This document shows positions 19,953 through 29,714 of a stretch of DNA of 64,000 nucleotides, in pieces. Origin of the DNA: Chitinivorax sp. B (GTDB lineage Bacteria > Pseudomonadota > Gammaproteobacteria > Burkholderiales > SCOH01); contig NZ_SCOH01000001.1 in the NCBI RefSeq assembly GCF_005503445.1, positions 62,001 to 126,000 on the forward strand, written 5' to 3'. The notes beneath the pieces are model-generated. The model saw only the letters and a list, made by a program, of their open reading frames with translations. It was not told where the DNA came from and searched no databases. Each line of letters opens with the position of its first letter. Position 1 is the stretch's first letter. The position numbers and the translations under genes were made by a program.

Positions 19953-20471
19953 ATAGCTCAGGAACGTGAACCACGGATCAACGGCGAAATTGATGCGTCG
20001 CAAATCCGTTTGGTGGGTCAGGAAGGTGAACAGCTCGGTATCGTTACGCTTGCTCAGGCAATGAGCTTGGCGGAAGAGGCTGAGGTTGATTTGGTTGAGA
20101 TTGCCCCGCAGGCTCAGCCGCCGGTATGCCGTTTGATGGACTACGGCAAGTTCAAATACCGCGAGAGCAAAAAGCGCCATGAAGCCAAGCTGAAGCAAAA
20201 GCAGGTCCAGGTTAAGGAAATCAAATTCCGACCTGGCACGGATGAGGGTGATTATCAGGTTAAGCTTCGTAATCTTCTGCGTTTTTTGCAGGAAGGTGAC
20301 AAGGCTAAAATTACTCTGCGGTTCCGCGGTCGGGAAATGGCTCACCAAGAGTTTGGTGTGGCGTTGCTGAAGCGTGTTGAAAGCGACCTAGCCGAAGTAG
20401 GGGCTGTTGAACAGTTCCCGAAGATGGAAGGACGCCAGATGGTGATGGTTATCGCACCTAAGAAGAAATAA
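19953..20471 (+). CDS. infC: Translation initiation factor IF-3 (AUA start)
   Basis: Binds the 30S subunit, prevents early 50S joining and checks the start codon. 172 residues, with N-domain motif '[18 protein letters not shown]', a Lys-rich linker and the C-domain '[20 protein letters not shown]'. No ATG, GTG or TTG is available upstream of the conserved N-terminus: the frame begins with ATA at 19953, preceded by GGAG at 8 bases. The first standard in-frame start is a TTG at 20010, which would remove 19 conserved residues. Rare starts (AUU in E. coli) are known in infC and let IF-3 repress its own translation; AUA fits that logic. Confidence 0.94.
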   Translation: MAQEREPRINGEIDASQIRLVGQEGEQLGIVTLAQAMSLAEEAEVDLVEIAPQAQPPVCRLMDYGKFKYRESKKRHEAKLKQKQVQVKEIKFRPGTDEGDYQVKLRNLLRFLQEGDKAKITLRFRGREMAHQEFGVALLKRVESDLAEVGAVEQFPKMEGRQMVMVIAPKKK

Positions 20472-20485
20472 GGTGCAAGGATTTG

Positions 20486-20507
20486 CCGAACAGAGCAGTC
20501 TGTTTGG
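20486..20507 (+). promoter_or_regulatory. Hairpin in rpmI leader
   Basis: CCGAACAGA/TCTGTTTGG (9 bp, one G-U) with a 4-base loop lies in the 106-base infC-rpmI gap. In other bacteria ribosomal protein L20 binds this leader to repress rpmI-rplT. Whether this hairpin forms part of such a site is inference. Confidence 0.35.
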
Positions 20508-20577
20508 TAAATTGGTTGGTAACGGGTTTCAAGTGCTGTAATCGCAGCCACCTTTTACCGAATATAAGGAGAGCATT

Positions 20578-20778
20578 ATGCCGAAGATGAAGACCAAGAG
20601 CGGTGCTGCAAAGCGCCTCAAGGTTCTGGGTTCGGGCGGTGTTAAGCGCAGTAAGGCTTTTAAGCGCCACATCCTGACCAAGAAGACCACAAAGAATAAG
20701 CGTCAACTCCGTGGTACGACGATGGTTCACCCGACGAACATGGGTCATGTTCGTGCGATGTTGCCCTACGCTGCCTAA
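20578..20778 (+). CDS. rpmI: 50S ribosomal protein bL35
   Basis: A 66-residue basic ribosomal protein with the family N-terminus '[16 protein letters not shown]' and a central '[18 protein letters not shown]'. The ribosome site AAGGAG is ideally spaced. Cotranscribed with rplT, 12 bases downstream. Confidence 0.97.
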   Translation: MPKMKTKSGAAKRLKVLGSGGVKRSKAFKRHILTKKTTKNKRQLRGTTMVHPTNMGHVRAMLPYAA

Positions 20779-20790
20779 GGAGATCGAATT

Positions 20791-21150
20791 ATGCCAAGAG
20801 TAAAACGTGGTGTAACGGCGCGCGCGCGTCATAAGAAAGTCCTCGCCCTAGCGAAAGGCTATCGTGGTCGTCGTAAGAACGTCTATCGTATCGCTAAGCA
20901 AGCGGTAATGAAGGCGGGTCAATATGCTTACCGTGACCGTCGTCAGCGTAAGCGTCAGTTCCGTCAATTGTGGATCGCACGTATTAACGCTGCTGCCCGC
21001 GAATGTGGTCTGACCTACAGCAAATTCATGAACGGCCTGAAGAAGTCCATGATCGAAATCGATCGTAAGGTTCTGGCCGATCTGGCAGTGTTTGATAAGC
21101 CCGCTTTTGCTCGTATCGTCGAGCAAGCTAAAGCCGGCCTCGCTGCTTAA
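20791..21150 (+). CDS. rplT: 50S ribosomal protein bL20
   Basis: A 119-residue 50S assembly protein. The N-terminus '[18 protein letters not shown]' and '[20 protein letters not shown]' are hallmarks. AAGGAG precedes the ATG. The gene ends at a tandem terminator region before pheS. In other bacteria L20 represses its own operon. Confidence 0.97.
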   Translation: MPRVKRGVTARARHKKVLALAKGYRGRRKNVYRIAKQAVMKAGQYAYRDRRQRKRQFRQLWIARINAAARECGLTYSKFMNGLKKSMIEIDRKVLADLAVFDKPAFARIVEQAKAGLAA

Positions 21151-21165
21151 GCTGTCTGGAAGATG

Positions 21166-22240
<1,075 letters not shown>

Positions 22241-22265
22241 ACAGACGCCAAGTGGAAACGAGCTT

Positions 22266-24626
22266 ATGAAATTTTCAGAAAAGTGGTTGCGCAGCTGGGT
22301 GAACCCCAGCATGAATTCCGAGCAACTTGCCCATTTGCTGACAATGGCAGGTTTGGAAGTTGAAGAAAATGACCCGGCCGCACCTGACTTTACGCAGGTT
22401 GTTGTGGCAGAGGTTCTGTCCGTTACGCGCCACGCAAATGCAGACCGACTCAATGTTTGTTCGGTGAATATTGGTACAGCAGAACCGTTACAAATTGTCT
22501 GTGGTGCACCCAATGTTGCAGTTGGTGTAAAAGTACCGTGTGCATTGGTTGGTGCAGTCTTGCCGGGTGATTTCCGTATCAAGCAAGCCAAAGTACGTGG
22601 TGTTGAGTCGTTTGGTATGTTGTGTTCGGCAGATGAGCTGGGCATGCCTGCAGACGTTGACGGATTATTGTTGTTACCGAGTGATGCCCCGATTGGCGCT
22701 GACTTCCGAGAATACTATGAACTGAATGATCGGGTTTTGGTCCTCAAGCTGACCCCAAATCGTTCAGATTGCTTATCCATTCAAGGTATTGCCCGTGATG
22801 TAGCTGCCATTACAGGAGCGGAAGTTCATCCGTTGAAGGTGCCACCTATCGTGGCAACCATTCAGGATACCCGCAGCATTCAGTTGCAAGCGGAGGCTGC
22901 TTGCCCACGTTACTGTGGGCGCGTTATCCGCGGCGTGAACGCTGTCGCACCTACCCCAGCATGGATGAAGCGCCGTCTGGAGCGTAGTGGTGTTCGCTCG
23001 ATCTCATCAATTGTCGATATCACAAACTATGTATTGCTTGAGCTTGGTCAACCAATGCATGCGTTTGATCTGGACAAGCTAGCCGGCGGTATTCAAGTTC
23101 GTTTCGCGCGCGATGGCGAGCAAATTGCACTGCTCAATGACAAGATCATTGAGCTTAAAGGCGATATGTTGGTGATTGCTGACGAAGTAAAGGCGTTGGC
23201 ATTGGCTGGGATCATGGGTGGTGCCGAAAGCGCCGTTGCTGACGATACGCAGGATATCTTCTTGGAAAGTGCATTTTTTGCACCAAAGGTGATTCACGGC
23301 AAATCTCGTCGTCTGGGTTTCGGATCGGATTCCTCCTATCGCTTTGAACGTGGTGTTGATTTTGCCGCTACTCAGCTTGCGATGGAGCGTGCAACTGCGC
23401 TGGTATTGGAAATTTGTGGTGGTCAGGCTGCGCCGATTACAGAGGCAACGGCTGCTCTACCGGCGCGACCACCTGTTAAGCTTCGCGTAAGTCGCGTTGC
23501 CAAAGTATTGGGTGTTGGATTGGCTGCGGATTTGATTGTTAATCTACTGTCCCGCTTGGGTTTGCACGTGGAAATTGCAGGGGACGTGATCGCCGTGACG
23601 CCACCTTCGTTCCGCTTCGATATTGAGATTGAAGAGGACCTGATCGAGGAGGTCGCACGTTTGTATGGTTACGATACTGTACCGGTTCGGCCGCCCAAAG
23701 CATCTTTGGCGATGTTGCCACAACGTGGTTTGAAGCGCCCGATGTCGCAGGCAAAGCAAATGCTGGCAGCACGCGATTATCAAGAAGTCATCAATTATTC
23801 GTTTGTGGATGCGGCTTGGGAGGCGGATTTCGCCAATAACTTGAGCCCGGTCAAGTTGCAAAATCCCATTGCCAGTCAAATGAGCGTGATGCGTTCCACA
23901 ATGTGGGGGGGGTTGATCACTACGTTGCAGCACAATTTGAATCGTAAGCATGAACGTGTACGTGTATTCGAATTGGGGCGCGTTTTTGTTCAGCAGGCGG
24001 ATGAATTGACGCAGCCAGAGCGCTTGGCTGGCTTGGCTGCGGGTAGTCGTTATGCTGAGCAATGGGCAGCAGGTGCTGAACGCGTCGATTTCTATGATGT
24101 GAAAGCAGATGTTGAAGCTATGTTGCAGCCGTTGGTTGCTCGCTTTGAAGCCGCAGTGCATCCGGCTTTACATCCTGGCCGTTCCGCGCGCATTTTGGTT
24201 GATGGCGAATGTGTGGGTTGGTTAGGTGAATTGCATCCTCAATGGGTACAGAAATACGAATTGCATCAAGTACCTATCGTTTTTGAGATTGATGCAGGTA
24301 TCATTGCTCGTCGTATGGTTCCAGAAGCGCGTGCTATTTCCAAGTTCCAGGCCGTGCGTCGGGATATTGCCGTTGTGGTGGAAGAACAGATTGCAGTTCA
24401 GCAACTGATGGACTCGCTTGTTGATGAAAAAATAAGTATAATCAGCGAGATAGCGTTATTTGATGTGTATCGTGGCAAGGGTGTGGACGCTGGCTTCAAG
24501 AGCTTGGCTTTCCGCGTCATGTTGCAGGATATGGAAAAAACGCTCACTGACGAAGAGGTGGAGGCCGTAATGTCCCGGCTGGTCAGCGTGCTGAGTGAGA
24601 AGCACGGCGCTAAACTAAGAGTGTAG
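22266..24626 (+). CDS. pheT: Phenylalanyl-tRNA synthetase beta subunit
   Basis: A 786-residue structural and editing subunit. Domain order is EMAP/tRNA-binding (from about residue 40), B3/B4 editing domain, B5, a degenerate catalytic-like core and a C-terminal ferredoxin-fold anticodon-binding domain (RDIAVVVEEQIAVQQLMD onward). The N-terminus 'MKFSEKWLRSWVNP' is typical. Spaced nine bases from ihfA, with which it forms the usual pheST-ihfA unit. Confidence 0.97.
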   Translation: MKFSEKWLRSWVNPSMNSEQLAHLLTMAGLEVEENDPAAPDFTQVVVAEVLSVTRHANADRLNVCSVNIGTAEPLQIVCGAPNVAVGVKVPCALVGAVLPGDFRIKQAKVRGVESFGMLCSADELGMPADVDGLLLLPSDAPIGADFREYYELNDRVLVLKLTPNRSDCLSIQGIARDVAAITGAEVHPLKVPPIVATIQDTRSIQLQAEAACPRYCGRVIRGVNAVAPTPAWMKRRLERSGVRSISSIVDITNYVLLELGQPMHAFDLDKLAGGIQVRFARDGEQIALLNDKIIELKGDMLVIADEVKALALAGIMGGAESAVADDTQDIFLESAFFAPKVIHGKSRRLGFGSDSSYRFERGVDFAATQLAMERATALVLEICGGQAAPITEATAALPARPPVKLRVSRVAKVLGVGLAADLIVNLLSRLGLHVEIAGDVIAVTPPSFRFDIEIEEDLIEEVARLYGYDTVPVRPPKASLAMLPQRGLKRPMSQAKQMLAARDYQEVINYSFVDAAWEADFANNLSPVKLQNPIASQMSVMRSTMWGGLITTLQHNLNRKHERVRVFELGRVFVQQADELTQPERLAGLAAGSRYAEQWAAGAERVDFYDVKADVEAMLQPLVARFEAAVHPALHPGRSARILVDGECVGWLGELHPQWVQKYELHQVPIVFEIDAGIIARRMVPEARAISKFQAVRRDIAVVVEEQIAVQQLMDSLVDEKISIISEIALFDVYRGKGVDAGFKSLAFRVMLQDMEKTLTDEEVEAVMSRLVSVLSEKHGAKLRV

Positions 24627-24635
24627 GGAGTATTC

Positions 24636-24944
24636 ATGACGTTAACAAAAGCCGAATTGGCTGATTTGTTGTTTGAAAAGGTTGGGCTCAATAAACGCGA
24701 AGCCAAAGATATGGTTGAATCGTTCTTTGAGGAAATTCGGGCATCACTGGAGTCAGGAGACAGTGTCAAGCTGTCGGGTTTCGGTAATTTCCAGCTGCGT
24801 GATAAACCGCAGCGCCCTGGCCGCAATCCGAAGACCGGGGAAGAAATCCCCATCACTGCACGCCGTGTCGTGACGTTCCATGCTAGTCAAAAGCTGAAGG
24901 GAATGGTCGAGAAACGTTATGGTGGAAACAGTTCCAACAACTGA
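24636..24944 (+). CDS. ihfA: Integration host factor alpha subunit
   Basis: DNA-bending nucleoid protein that forms a heterodimer with IhfB. 102 residues with the HU/IHF fold; the DNA-inserting beta-arm '[20 protein letters not shown]' contains the conserved Pro used to kink DNA. The order pheT-ihfA-merR is common in beta- and gammaproteobacteria. The C-terminus overlaps the next gene by 26 bases. Confidence 0.96.
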   Translation: MTLTKAELADLLFEKVGLNKREAKDMVESFFEEIRASLESGDSVKLSGFGNFQLRDKPQRPGRNPKTGEEIPITARRVVTFHASQKLKGMVEKRYGGNSSNN

Positions 24945-25299
24945 TTTACCGCCGATCCCCGCCAAGCGCTATTTCACCATTGGGGAGGTCAGCGACTTGT
25001 GCGGGGTGAAACCCCACGTATTACGCTACTGGGAACAGGAGTTTACTCAGCTCAAGCCAGTTAAACGTCGAGGTAATCGACGGTACTATCAGCATCATGA
25101 GGTACTACTGATACGCAAGATTCGGTCGTTGTTGTATGAGCAAGGTTTCACAATTAGTGGCGCGCGACATCAATTAAGTGAAGATGGAGTGGCGAATGGT
25201 CATCGGGATACTGAATTACCATTTTCTCCTTCTAAGTCAATGTCGGTTTCGCAATTGCGAAATGAGTTGGTCAATATTCTGCAGTTTCTTGAAAGTTAA
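24919..25299 (+). CDS. MerR family transcriptional regulator
   Basis: A 126-residue regulator with an N-terminal winged-helix MerR domain: '[20 protein letters not shown]' then '[20 protein letters not shown]'. The C-terminal part is short and lacks metal-binding cysteines, so the ligand is unknown. It resembles the small MerR-type protein regularly found after ihfA. The ATG at 24919 lies within ihfA and is the only start that keeps the complete DNA-binding domain. Its targets cannot be read from sequence. Confidence 0.88.
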   Translation: MVETVPTTDLPPIPAKRYFTIGEVSDLCGVKPHVLRYWEQEFTQLKPVKRRGNRRYYQHHEVLLIRKIRSLLYEQGFTISGARHQLSEDGVANGHRDTELPFSPSKSMSVSQLRNELVNILQFLES

Positions 25300-25364
25300 C
25301 TGCAGTTTTTTTAAAAAAAGTACTAGTATTATTTTCTGGTTTTGCTATAATTCCGGCTCTTCGT

Positions 25365-25441
25365 CGGGGCGTGGCGCAGCCTGGTAGCGCACTTGCATGG
25401 GGTGCAAGGGGTCGCGAGTTCGAATCCCGCCGCCCCGACCA
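25365..25441 (+). tRNA. tRNA-Pro(GGG)
   Basis: A 77-base tRNA. The acceptor CGGGGCG/CGCCCCG is followed by ACCA. The anticodon stem CTTGC/GCAAG encloses ATGGGGT, giving GGG at 25399-25401. A TATAAT (25346-25351) lies 13 bases upstream, with no clear -35. Confidence 0.96.
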
Positions 25442-25519
25442 AAAATTAAAGTGCATTGCAAAATTGTGGTGCAGTGAAAGGGTAGTAAATACCAAATTTT
25501 TTGGTATAAAAATAAATAT

Positions 25520-25595
25520 GCCGTCTTAGCTCAGTTGGTAGAGCACCTGACTTGTAATCAGGGGGTCATCAGTTCGAATCCGATAGGCGGCACCA
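25520..25595 (+). tRNA. tRNA-Thr(TGT)
   Basis: A 76-base tRNA. The acceptor GCCGTCT/AGGCGGC (one G-T pair) is followed by ACCA. The anticodon stem CCTGA/TCAGG encloses CTTGTAA, giving TGT at 25553-25555. A small TACCAAA/TTTGGTA inverted repeat (25490-25506) separates it from tRNA-Pro; the two are probably cotranscribed. Confidence 0.96.
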
Positions 25596-25600
25596 AATAT

Positions 25601-25637
25601 AACGCGAATCTCAATGAGGTTCGCGTTTTTCTTTTTT
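25601..25637 (+). terminator. Terminator after tRNA-Thr
   Basis: AACGCGAATCTC/GAGGTTCGCGTT (12 bp, one G-U) with a 3-base loop, then TTTCTTTTTT. Closes the tRNA-Pro/tRNA-Thr unit. Confidence 0.85.
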
Positions 25638-25739
25638 GCTTTCAAGGCTATTTGATTTAAATATATTTTAGAGCTGTTCAAATCAATGCCAGCTACTTAG
25701 CGGGTATTGTATTGAAGTCATTAGGCTACAAAAAGCTTC

Positions 25740-26228
25740 TCACCATTTGCGATATGGAATGCCATTGGTGCCGGTATCGGGGCTGGTAGAATAAACATCG
25801 AATACATCTGCACCGGGTTGTGGGTTTTCATTGGTGCTTTGCGAGTTGCGTAGCCCCCAGGTTTTATCGGGGGCTGCATTCTTATTCTTGAAAAATGGAT
25901 CGCGAGGTAGTTGGCGAAGATAGAAGATTTTCTGGCCTGGATTTCTTAAGTCATTGACACCATTGACCAGTTCTCCTAGTGAGCGAGGATAGAAGGATTC
26001 ACTTTTAAGTCGGGGGATTCGCTCCGCCTCCGAGTCGGCTTTGTAGGTATCGATCGCTTTTCGTATCTCAGCGAGTGCTTGCTTGAGCTCTGCCTCTTTC
26101 TGCTTTTTGGCGGCATTTAGCGCAATGGGTGTTGCCATCGTAGCCAAAATGGCGACAATAGCCAAGGTGACTAGCACCTCCATCAGCGTGAAACCTTTGT
26201 GCATTTTATTGGCGTGTATGATATTCAT
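25740..26228 (-). CDS. Type II secretion / type IV pilus-like pseudopilin
   Basis: A 162-residue protein with a class III prepilin signal: a short leader ending in KG, then FTLMEVLVTLAIVAILATMA, with Phe at +1 and Glu at +5 of the mature chain. The C-terminal globular part has 'YPRSLGELVNG' and 'LPRDPFFKNKN', reminiscent of GspG-like major pseudopilins. No other secretion or pilus gene is nearby, so it is an orphan whose machinery must lie elsewhere. A second ATG eight codons later (26204) gives a more usual short leader; neither start has a clear ribosome site. Confidence 0.85.
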   Translation of the reverse strand: MNIIHANKMHKGFTLMEVLVTLAIVAILATMATPIALNAAKKQKEAELKQALAEIRKAIDTYKADSEAERIPRLKSESFYPRSLGELVNGVNDLRNPGQKIFYLRQLPRDPFFKNKNAAPDKTWGLRNSQSTNENPQPGADVFDVYSTSPDTGTNGIPYRKW

Positions 26229-26302
26229 TCGCCAATTGTAACGTGCTTGATTGATATGGGACAGTATGGCTGATGGTCGTAATACCTAAGCCGATGATCT
26301 GT

Positions 26303-26340
26303 AAAAAACAAAGGCGGCTGCTGGGCTCGCCTCTGTTTTT
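26303..26340 (-). terminator. Terminator after pckG
   Basis: On the minus strand AAACAGAGGCG / CGCCTTTGTTT (11 bp, one G-U) has an 11-base loop and continues into TTTTTT. It lies just after the pckG stop; A and T tracts on both sides would let it act in both directions. Confidence 0.75.
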
Positions 26341-26351
26341 ATTGTTTGGCG

Positions 26352-28205
26352 TTATCGATCAGCCAGTGCCATACGCAGCAATTCGCGCTTCAATACCAGT
26401 TCCTGAGGTAAGCGTTCCTTCAGTTTTTCAAACAGTTCACCATGCTCATCCAGCTCTTTTTGCCAGAGTGCTGCGTCAATTGAGGTGACCTGTTCGAAGT
26501 CAGCTCTTGTAAAGCTATTCAGGCCACTCCAGTCGATATCCTCATAGGCGGGCATCCAGCCTAGTGCGGTTTGGCGGGCGGGTGCTTTGCCTTTACAGCG
26601 ATTGACGATCCACTGCAGAACTCGCATGTTTTCGCCAAAGCCAGGCCAAATGAAGTTGCCGCTGGCATCGGTACGGAACCAGTTGACGCAGAAGATGCTT
26701 GGTTTTTCGTCGACGATATGGCCCATCTGCAGCCAATGGTTGAAGTAGTCACCCATGTGGTATCCGCAAAATGGCAACATGGCAAATGGATCGCGGCGTG
26801 TCTCACCTTGTTTGCCCATCGCAGCAGCAGTGGTTTCCGAGCCCATGGTTGCTGCCATATAGACACCGTAGTTCCAATTGAATGCTTCTACGACTAGTGG
26901 TACGGCGTGTGAACGTCGGCCGCCGAAGATGAACGCAGAAATCGGTACGCCTGCCGGATTTTCCCAGTCTGCATCAATAGACGGACATTGTGAGGCTGGT
27001 GCGGTAAAACGAGCATTCGGGTGAGCAGCTTTGCGGCCGGTCTCTCGTGCAATGTCAGGTGTCCAGTCTTTACCTTGCCAATCGATCAGGTGTGTGGGCG
27101 CCTCTTTACTCATACCTTCCCACCATACATCGCCGTTATCAGTCAACGCGACATTGGTGAAAACGCAGTTTTCTTTAAGAGTGGCCATGGCGTTCGGATT
27201 GGTTTTTTCCGACGTGCCCGGTGCCACACCAAAATAACCTGCTTCAGGGTTGATGGCATACAGGCGGCCATCATGACCTGGCTTGATCCATGCAATGTCG
27301 TCTCCAATCGTGGTGACCTTCCAGCCGTTGAACGACTTGGGGGGAATGAGCATGGCAAAGTTGGTTTTGCCACAAGCTGACGGGAAGGCTGCCGCAACAT
27401 AGGTTCTATCACCTTCGGGAGACTCTACGCCAAGAATTAGCATATGCTCCGCCAGCCAGCCTTGATCACGGCCCATGGTCGATGCAATGCGAAGGGCAAA
27501 GCATTTCTTGCCTAACAGGGCATTACCACCATAACCGGAACCGTAAGACCAGATTTCCCTTGTTTCAGGGAAATGCACGATGTACTTAGTTTCCTTGTTA
27601 CAGGGCCAGGAAACGTCCTGTTCTCCTTGTGCCAACGGCGAGCCCACGGTGTGCATGCAAGGAACATATTCTCCCTCTTCACCTAATACGTCGTAAACTG
27701 CTTTGCCCATGCGGGTCATGGTGCGCATGCTGATGACCACGTATGGGCTGTCAGTAATTTCTACCCCAATGTGTGCAATCGGGCTGCCCAATGGGCCCAT
27801 TGAGAACGGCACGATATACATCGTGCGGCCACGCATGCAGCCTTTGAATAGTTCGTTCAATGTGCTGCGCATTTCATCTGGTGCAACCCAATTGTTATTT
27901 GGGCCGGCATCGATTTTCTCTTTGGAGCAGATGAACGTACGATCTTCGACTCGAGCGACGTCAGAAGGGTCGGAACGGGCAAGAAAGCTATTGGGACGGA
28001 GGGTGGAGTTGAGCTTGATGAGCGTGCCGGATTCAACCATTTGTGCGCAGAGGGTGTCATATTCCTCTTGTGATCCGTCACACCAGTAAACCTTTTCAGG
28101 TTCACACAATGTGACCATTTCGCGAGCCCATTCAAGCAAGTACTTATTTTTGACGTAAGCGGGCGGGTTAAGCTGGCCCGCACCGGCCATAGTCGATGAC
28201 AGCAT
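26352..28205 (-). CDS. pckG: Phosphoenolpyruvate carboxykinase (GTP)
   Basis: Converts oxaloacetate and GTP to PEP, GDP and CO2, the entry to gluconeogenesis. 617 residues. The GTP-type P-loop '[12 protein letters not shown]' with its reactive Cys is near residue 288, and '[12 protein letters not shown]' and '[12 protein letters not shown]' are family signatures. This GTP class is distinct from the ATP-dependent PckA of enterobacteria. Start ATG 28205 follows CAGGAG at good spacing. The 5' region (28206-28330) carries three consecutive inverted repeats that could form an mRNA leader structure, or operators. Confidence 0.97.
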   Translation of the reverse strand: MLSSTMAGAGQLNPPAYVKNKYLLEWAREMVTLCEPEKVYWCDGSQEEYDTLCAQMVESGTLIKLNSTLRPNSFLARSDPSDVARVEDRTFICSKEKIDAGPNNNWVAPDEMRSTLNELFKGCMRGRTMYIVPFSMGPLGSPIAHIGVEITDSPYVVISMRTMTRMGKAVYDVLGEEGEYVPCMHTVGSPLAQGEQDVSWPCNKETKYIVHFPETREIWSYGSGYGGNALLGKKCFALRIASTMGRDQGWLAEHMLILGVESPEGDRTYVAAAFPSACGKTNFAMLIPPKSFNGWKVTTIGDDIAWIKPGHDGRLYAINPEAGYFGVAPGTSEKTNPNAMATLKENCVFTNVALTDNGDVWWEGMSKEAPTHLIDWQGKDWTPDIARETGRKAAHPNARFTAPASQCPSIDADWENPAGVPISAFIFGGRRSHAVPLVVEAFNWNYGVYMAATMGSETTAAAMGKQGETRRDPFAMLPFCGYHMGDYFNHWLQMGHIVDEKPSIFCVNWFRTDASGNFIWPGFGENMRVLQWIVNRCKGKAPARQTALGWMPAYEDIDWSGLNSFTRADFEQVTSIDAALWQKELDEHGELFEKLKERLPQELVLKRELLRMALADR

Positions 28206-28258
28206 AAATTGATCTCCTGATAAAACAAAAAAAGAAACATCTTCGGCCCGGAGGTGGT

Positions 28259-28323
28259 ATCACATGAAGCGTGTGATCGAACTCCAAGAACTTGGATTGT
28301 TTCCTTGGCGGAATCGCTCCGCC
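28259..28323. promoter_or_regulatory. Cluster of three inverted repeats upstream of pckG
   Basis: ATCACA-N7-TGTGAT (28259-28277), TCCAAG-AA-CTTGGA (28283-28296) and GGCGGA-N5-TCCGCC (28307-28323) follow each other within 65 bases. They could be operator sites or the stems of a pckG leader RNA. The first also covers the start codon of the 41-residue frame. Confidence 0.4.
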
Positions 28324-28389
28324 TGGGCGCTTACCGCAACCGCTGTCTTGATGGCCTGGGTTATTGTTGGCCGCAGCTTGGTTGTTTGA
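28264..28389 (+). CDS. Possible 41-residue small membrane protein
   Basis: A short frame with ATG 28264, an exact GGAGG nine bases upstream, and stop TGA at 28387-28389. The product has a charged N-terminus (MKRVIELQELGLFPWRNRSA) and one hydrophobic segment (about residues 19-41: WALTATAVLMAWVIVG followed by RSLVV). This is the make-up of small single-helix membrane proteins. It is divergent from pckG. Against it: no relative is recognised, and the same DNA contains three inverted repeats that may serve the pckG leader. No function is proposed. Confidence 0.42.
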   Translation: MKRVIELQELGLFPWRNRSAWALTATAVLMAWVIVGRSLVV

Positions 28390-28455
28390 TTGGAAGCTTG
28401 TTATATATGCCAACATCACCTACATTCGTTTGCATTTCTGCACAGGATGCTGCTG

Positions 28456-28484
28456 TTGACATGACTATTTTTAGACCATTTTAA
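28456..28484 (+). promoter_or_regulatory. Possible promoter of the DUF599 gene
   Basis: A perfect TTGACA (28456-28461) is 17 bases from TTTTAA (28479-28484), a weak -10. It lies 53 bases before the DUF599 ATG. Confidence 0.42.
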
Positions 28485-28536
28485 CTGAAGACGATGCGCT
28501 CGTCGCCACGTGTTGTCATAAAAGTGAGCTAGGCTT

Positions 28537-29223
28537 ATGAATTATCTATCTATTTCTGATTGGTTGGCATTGGCATTTTTCTTTGCTTGCTGGTTTGGCT
28601 ATGGCTACTTCGCTGACCGGGAGACCGAGAACGGACGTAGCCTGACACATTACATACAGGCACATCGCTTGCAATGGATGCAACGTTTGCTGTTGCGAGA
28701 CAACCGCATTACCGATTCTGCATTGGTTGGCAACCTGATCAACAGCGTATCGTTCTTTGCGACGACATCGATGTATATCATCGCTGGTATTCTGGCCTTG
28801 ATGGGAACATCTGAACAGGTTATGTCATTTGTGGCAGAGCTTCCATTGTCACCAGGTGGTATTAGCAAAGCGGGTTGGGACATCAAGTTGATTTTGATGT
28901 TGGTGATTTTTATCTATGCCTATTTCAAGTTCACCTGGTCACTTCGGCAGTTCAATCTGTTGTCGATTCTGATTGGTTGCGCGCCCATGCCGGATCAGGG
29001 AAGCGAACACGCGGCATTTGCGGTCAAGGCGGCTACAATCAATACGCAGGCAGGGGAGGAATTCAATCGTGGTGTGCGCGCCTATTACTTTGGATTGGCC
29101 GCAGTCGCTTGGTTTGTAAGGCCTGCGGTATTCATGGCAGCCATTGCGCTGATTGTCTATGTTTTGTATCGGCGAGATTTTGGATCGCGGACGTTGGCGG
29201 CGATGCGGGGTGATTTAAGTTGA
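28537..29223 (+). CDS. DUF599 family inner-membrane protein
   Basis: A 228-residue protein of unknown function with about four predicted helices (residues 8-25, 68-90, 115-135 and 180-210). Recognisable DUF599 features are the N-terminal 'DWLALAFFFACWFGYGYFAD', 'LINSVSFFATTSMYIIAG' and 'YAYFKFTWSLRQFNLLSILI'. It is transcribed alone and ends at a shared terminator facing the cold-shock gene. Confidence 0.87.
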   Translation: MNYLSISDWLALAFFFACWFGYGYFADRETENGRSLTHYIQAHRLQWMQRLLLRDNRITDSALVGNLINSVSFFATTSMYIIAGILALMGTSEQVMSFVAELPLSPGGISKAGWDIKLILMLVIFIYAYFKFTWSLRQFNLLSILIGCAPMPDQGSEHAAFAVKAATINTQAGEEFNRGVRAYYFGLAAVAWFVRPAVFMAAIALIVYVLYRRDFGSRTLAAMRGDLS

Positions 29224-29229
29224 AATGAA

Positions 29230-29255
29230 AACAGGCCCATTAAACCGGGCCTGTT
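29230..29255. terminator. Shared bidirectional terminator
   Basis: AACAGGCCC/GGGCCTGTT (9 bp, 8-base loop) lies between the convergent DUF599 and cold-shock genes. On the minus strand it is followed by TTTTC; on the plus strand only by TCC, so it fits the cold-shock transcript better. Confidence 0.7.
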
Positions 29256-29275
29256 CCTGACGGAATAACAGCCGA

Positions 29276-29485
29276 TCAGTTCTGCATTGGCTGGATATTG
29301 CTAGCCTGCTTGCCCTTCGGACCTGTTACGACGTCAAATGAGACCCGCTGACCTTCTTTCAGGGTTTTGAAACCCTGAATCTGGATGGCGGAGAAGTGTG
29401 CGAATACATCCTCGCCACCTTCCGTCGGGGTGATGAAACCAAAGCCTTTTGCGTCATTGAACCATTTTACGGTGCCAGTTGCCAT
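29276..29485 (-). CDS. Cold-shock protein (CspA family)
   Basis: A 69-residue single OB-fold nucleic-acid chaperone. RNP1 'KGFGFITP' and RNP2 'VFAHFSAIQ' are intact, and the start '[12 protein letters not shown]' is typical. The ribosome site is GTGAGG. A predicted promoter gives a leader of about 108 bases, as is common for csp genes controlled by temperature-sensitive leader folding; whether it is cold-induced or constitutive cannot be told. Confidence 0.95.
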   Translation of the reverse strand: MATGTVKWFNDAKGFGFITPTEGGEDVFAHFSAIQIQGFKTLKEGQRVSFDVVTGPKGKQASNIQPMQN

Positions 29486-29599
29486 TTTCCCTCACCTACT
29501 TGTGTTGCAATCCAACTTGTTGTGTTGTGTGGTTTGTTTTCGAATCCAGACGACTAGTTTGTAACGGTGTTACTCGTAGAGTCCAAATTCTAGAACGGC

Positions 29600-29628
29600 A
29601 TTTAAGAGCAAACCCTGTCACGAGTCAA
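29600..29628 (-). promoter_or_regulatory. Promoter of the cold-shock gene
   Basis: On the minus strand TTGACT (29628-29623), a 17-base spacer and TTAAAT (29605-29600). It predicts a long 5' UTR of about 108 bases. Confidence 0.5.
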
Positions 29629-29714
29629 GAGACTTGTGATGACGCATGAATAGATTACTGTAAACGTTTGAAGTGATATGCATTTTTCTGCATAAGGTAA
29701 GCCTGATGTATGCG

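Noticed and set aside
23544-24161. 205-codon minus-strand frame in pheT
   Set aside because: Shadow of pheT; no domain or ribosome site.
28259-28277. CRP site upstream of pckG
   Set aside because: The half-sites are ATCACA-N7-TGTGAT, the reverse arrangement and wrong spacing for TGTGA-N6-TCACA.
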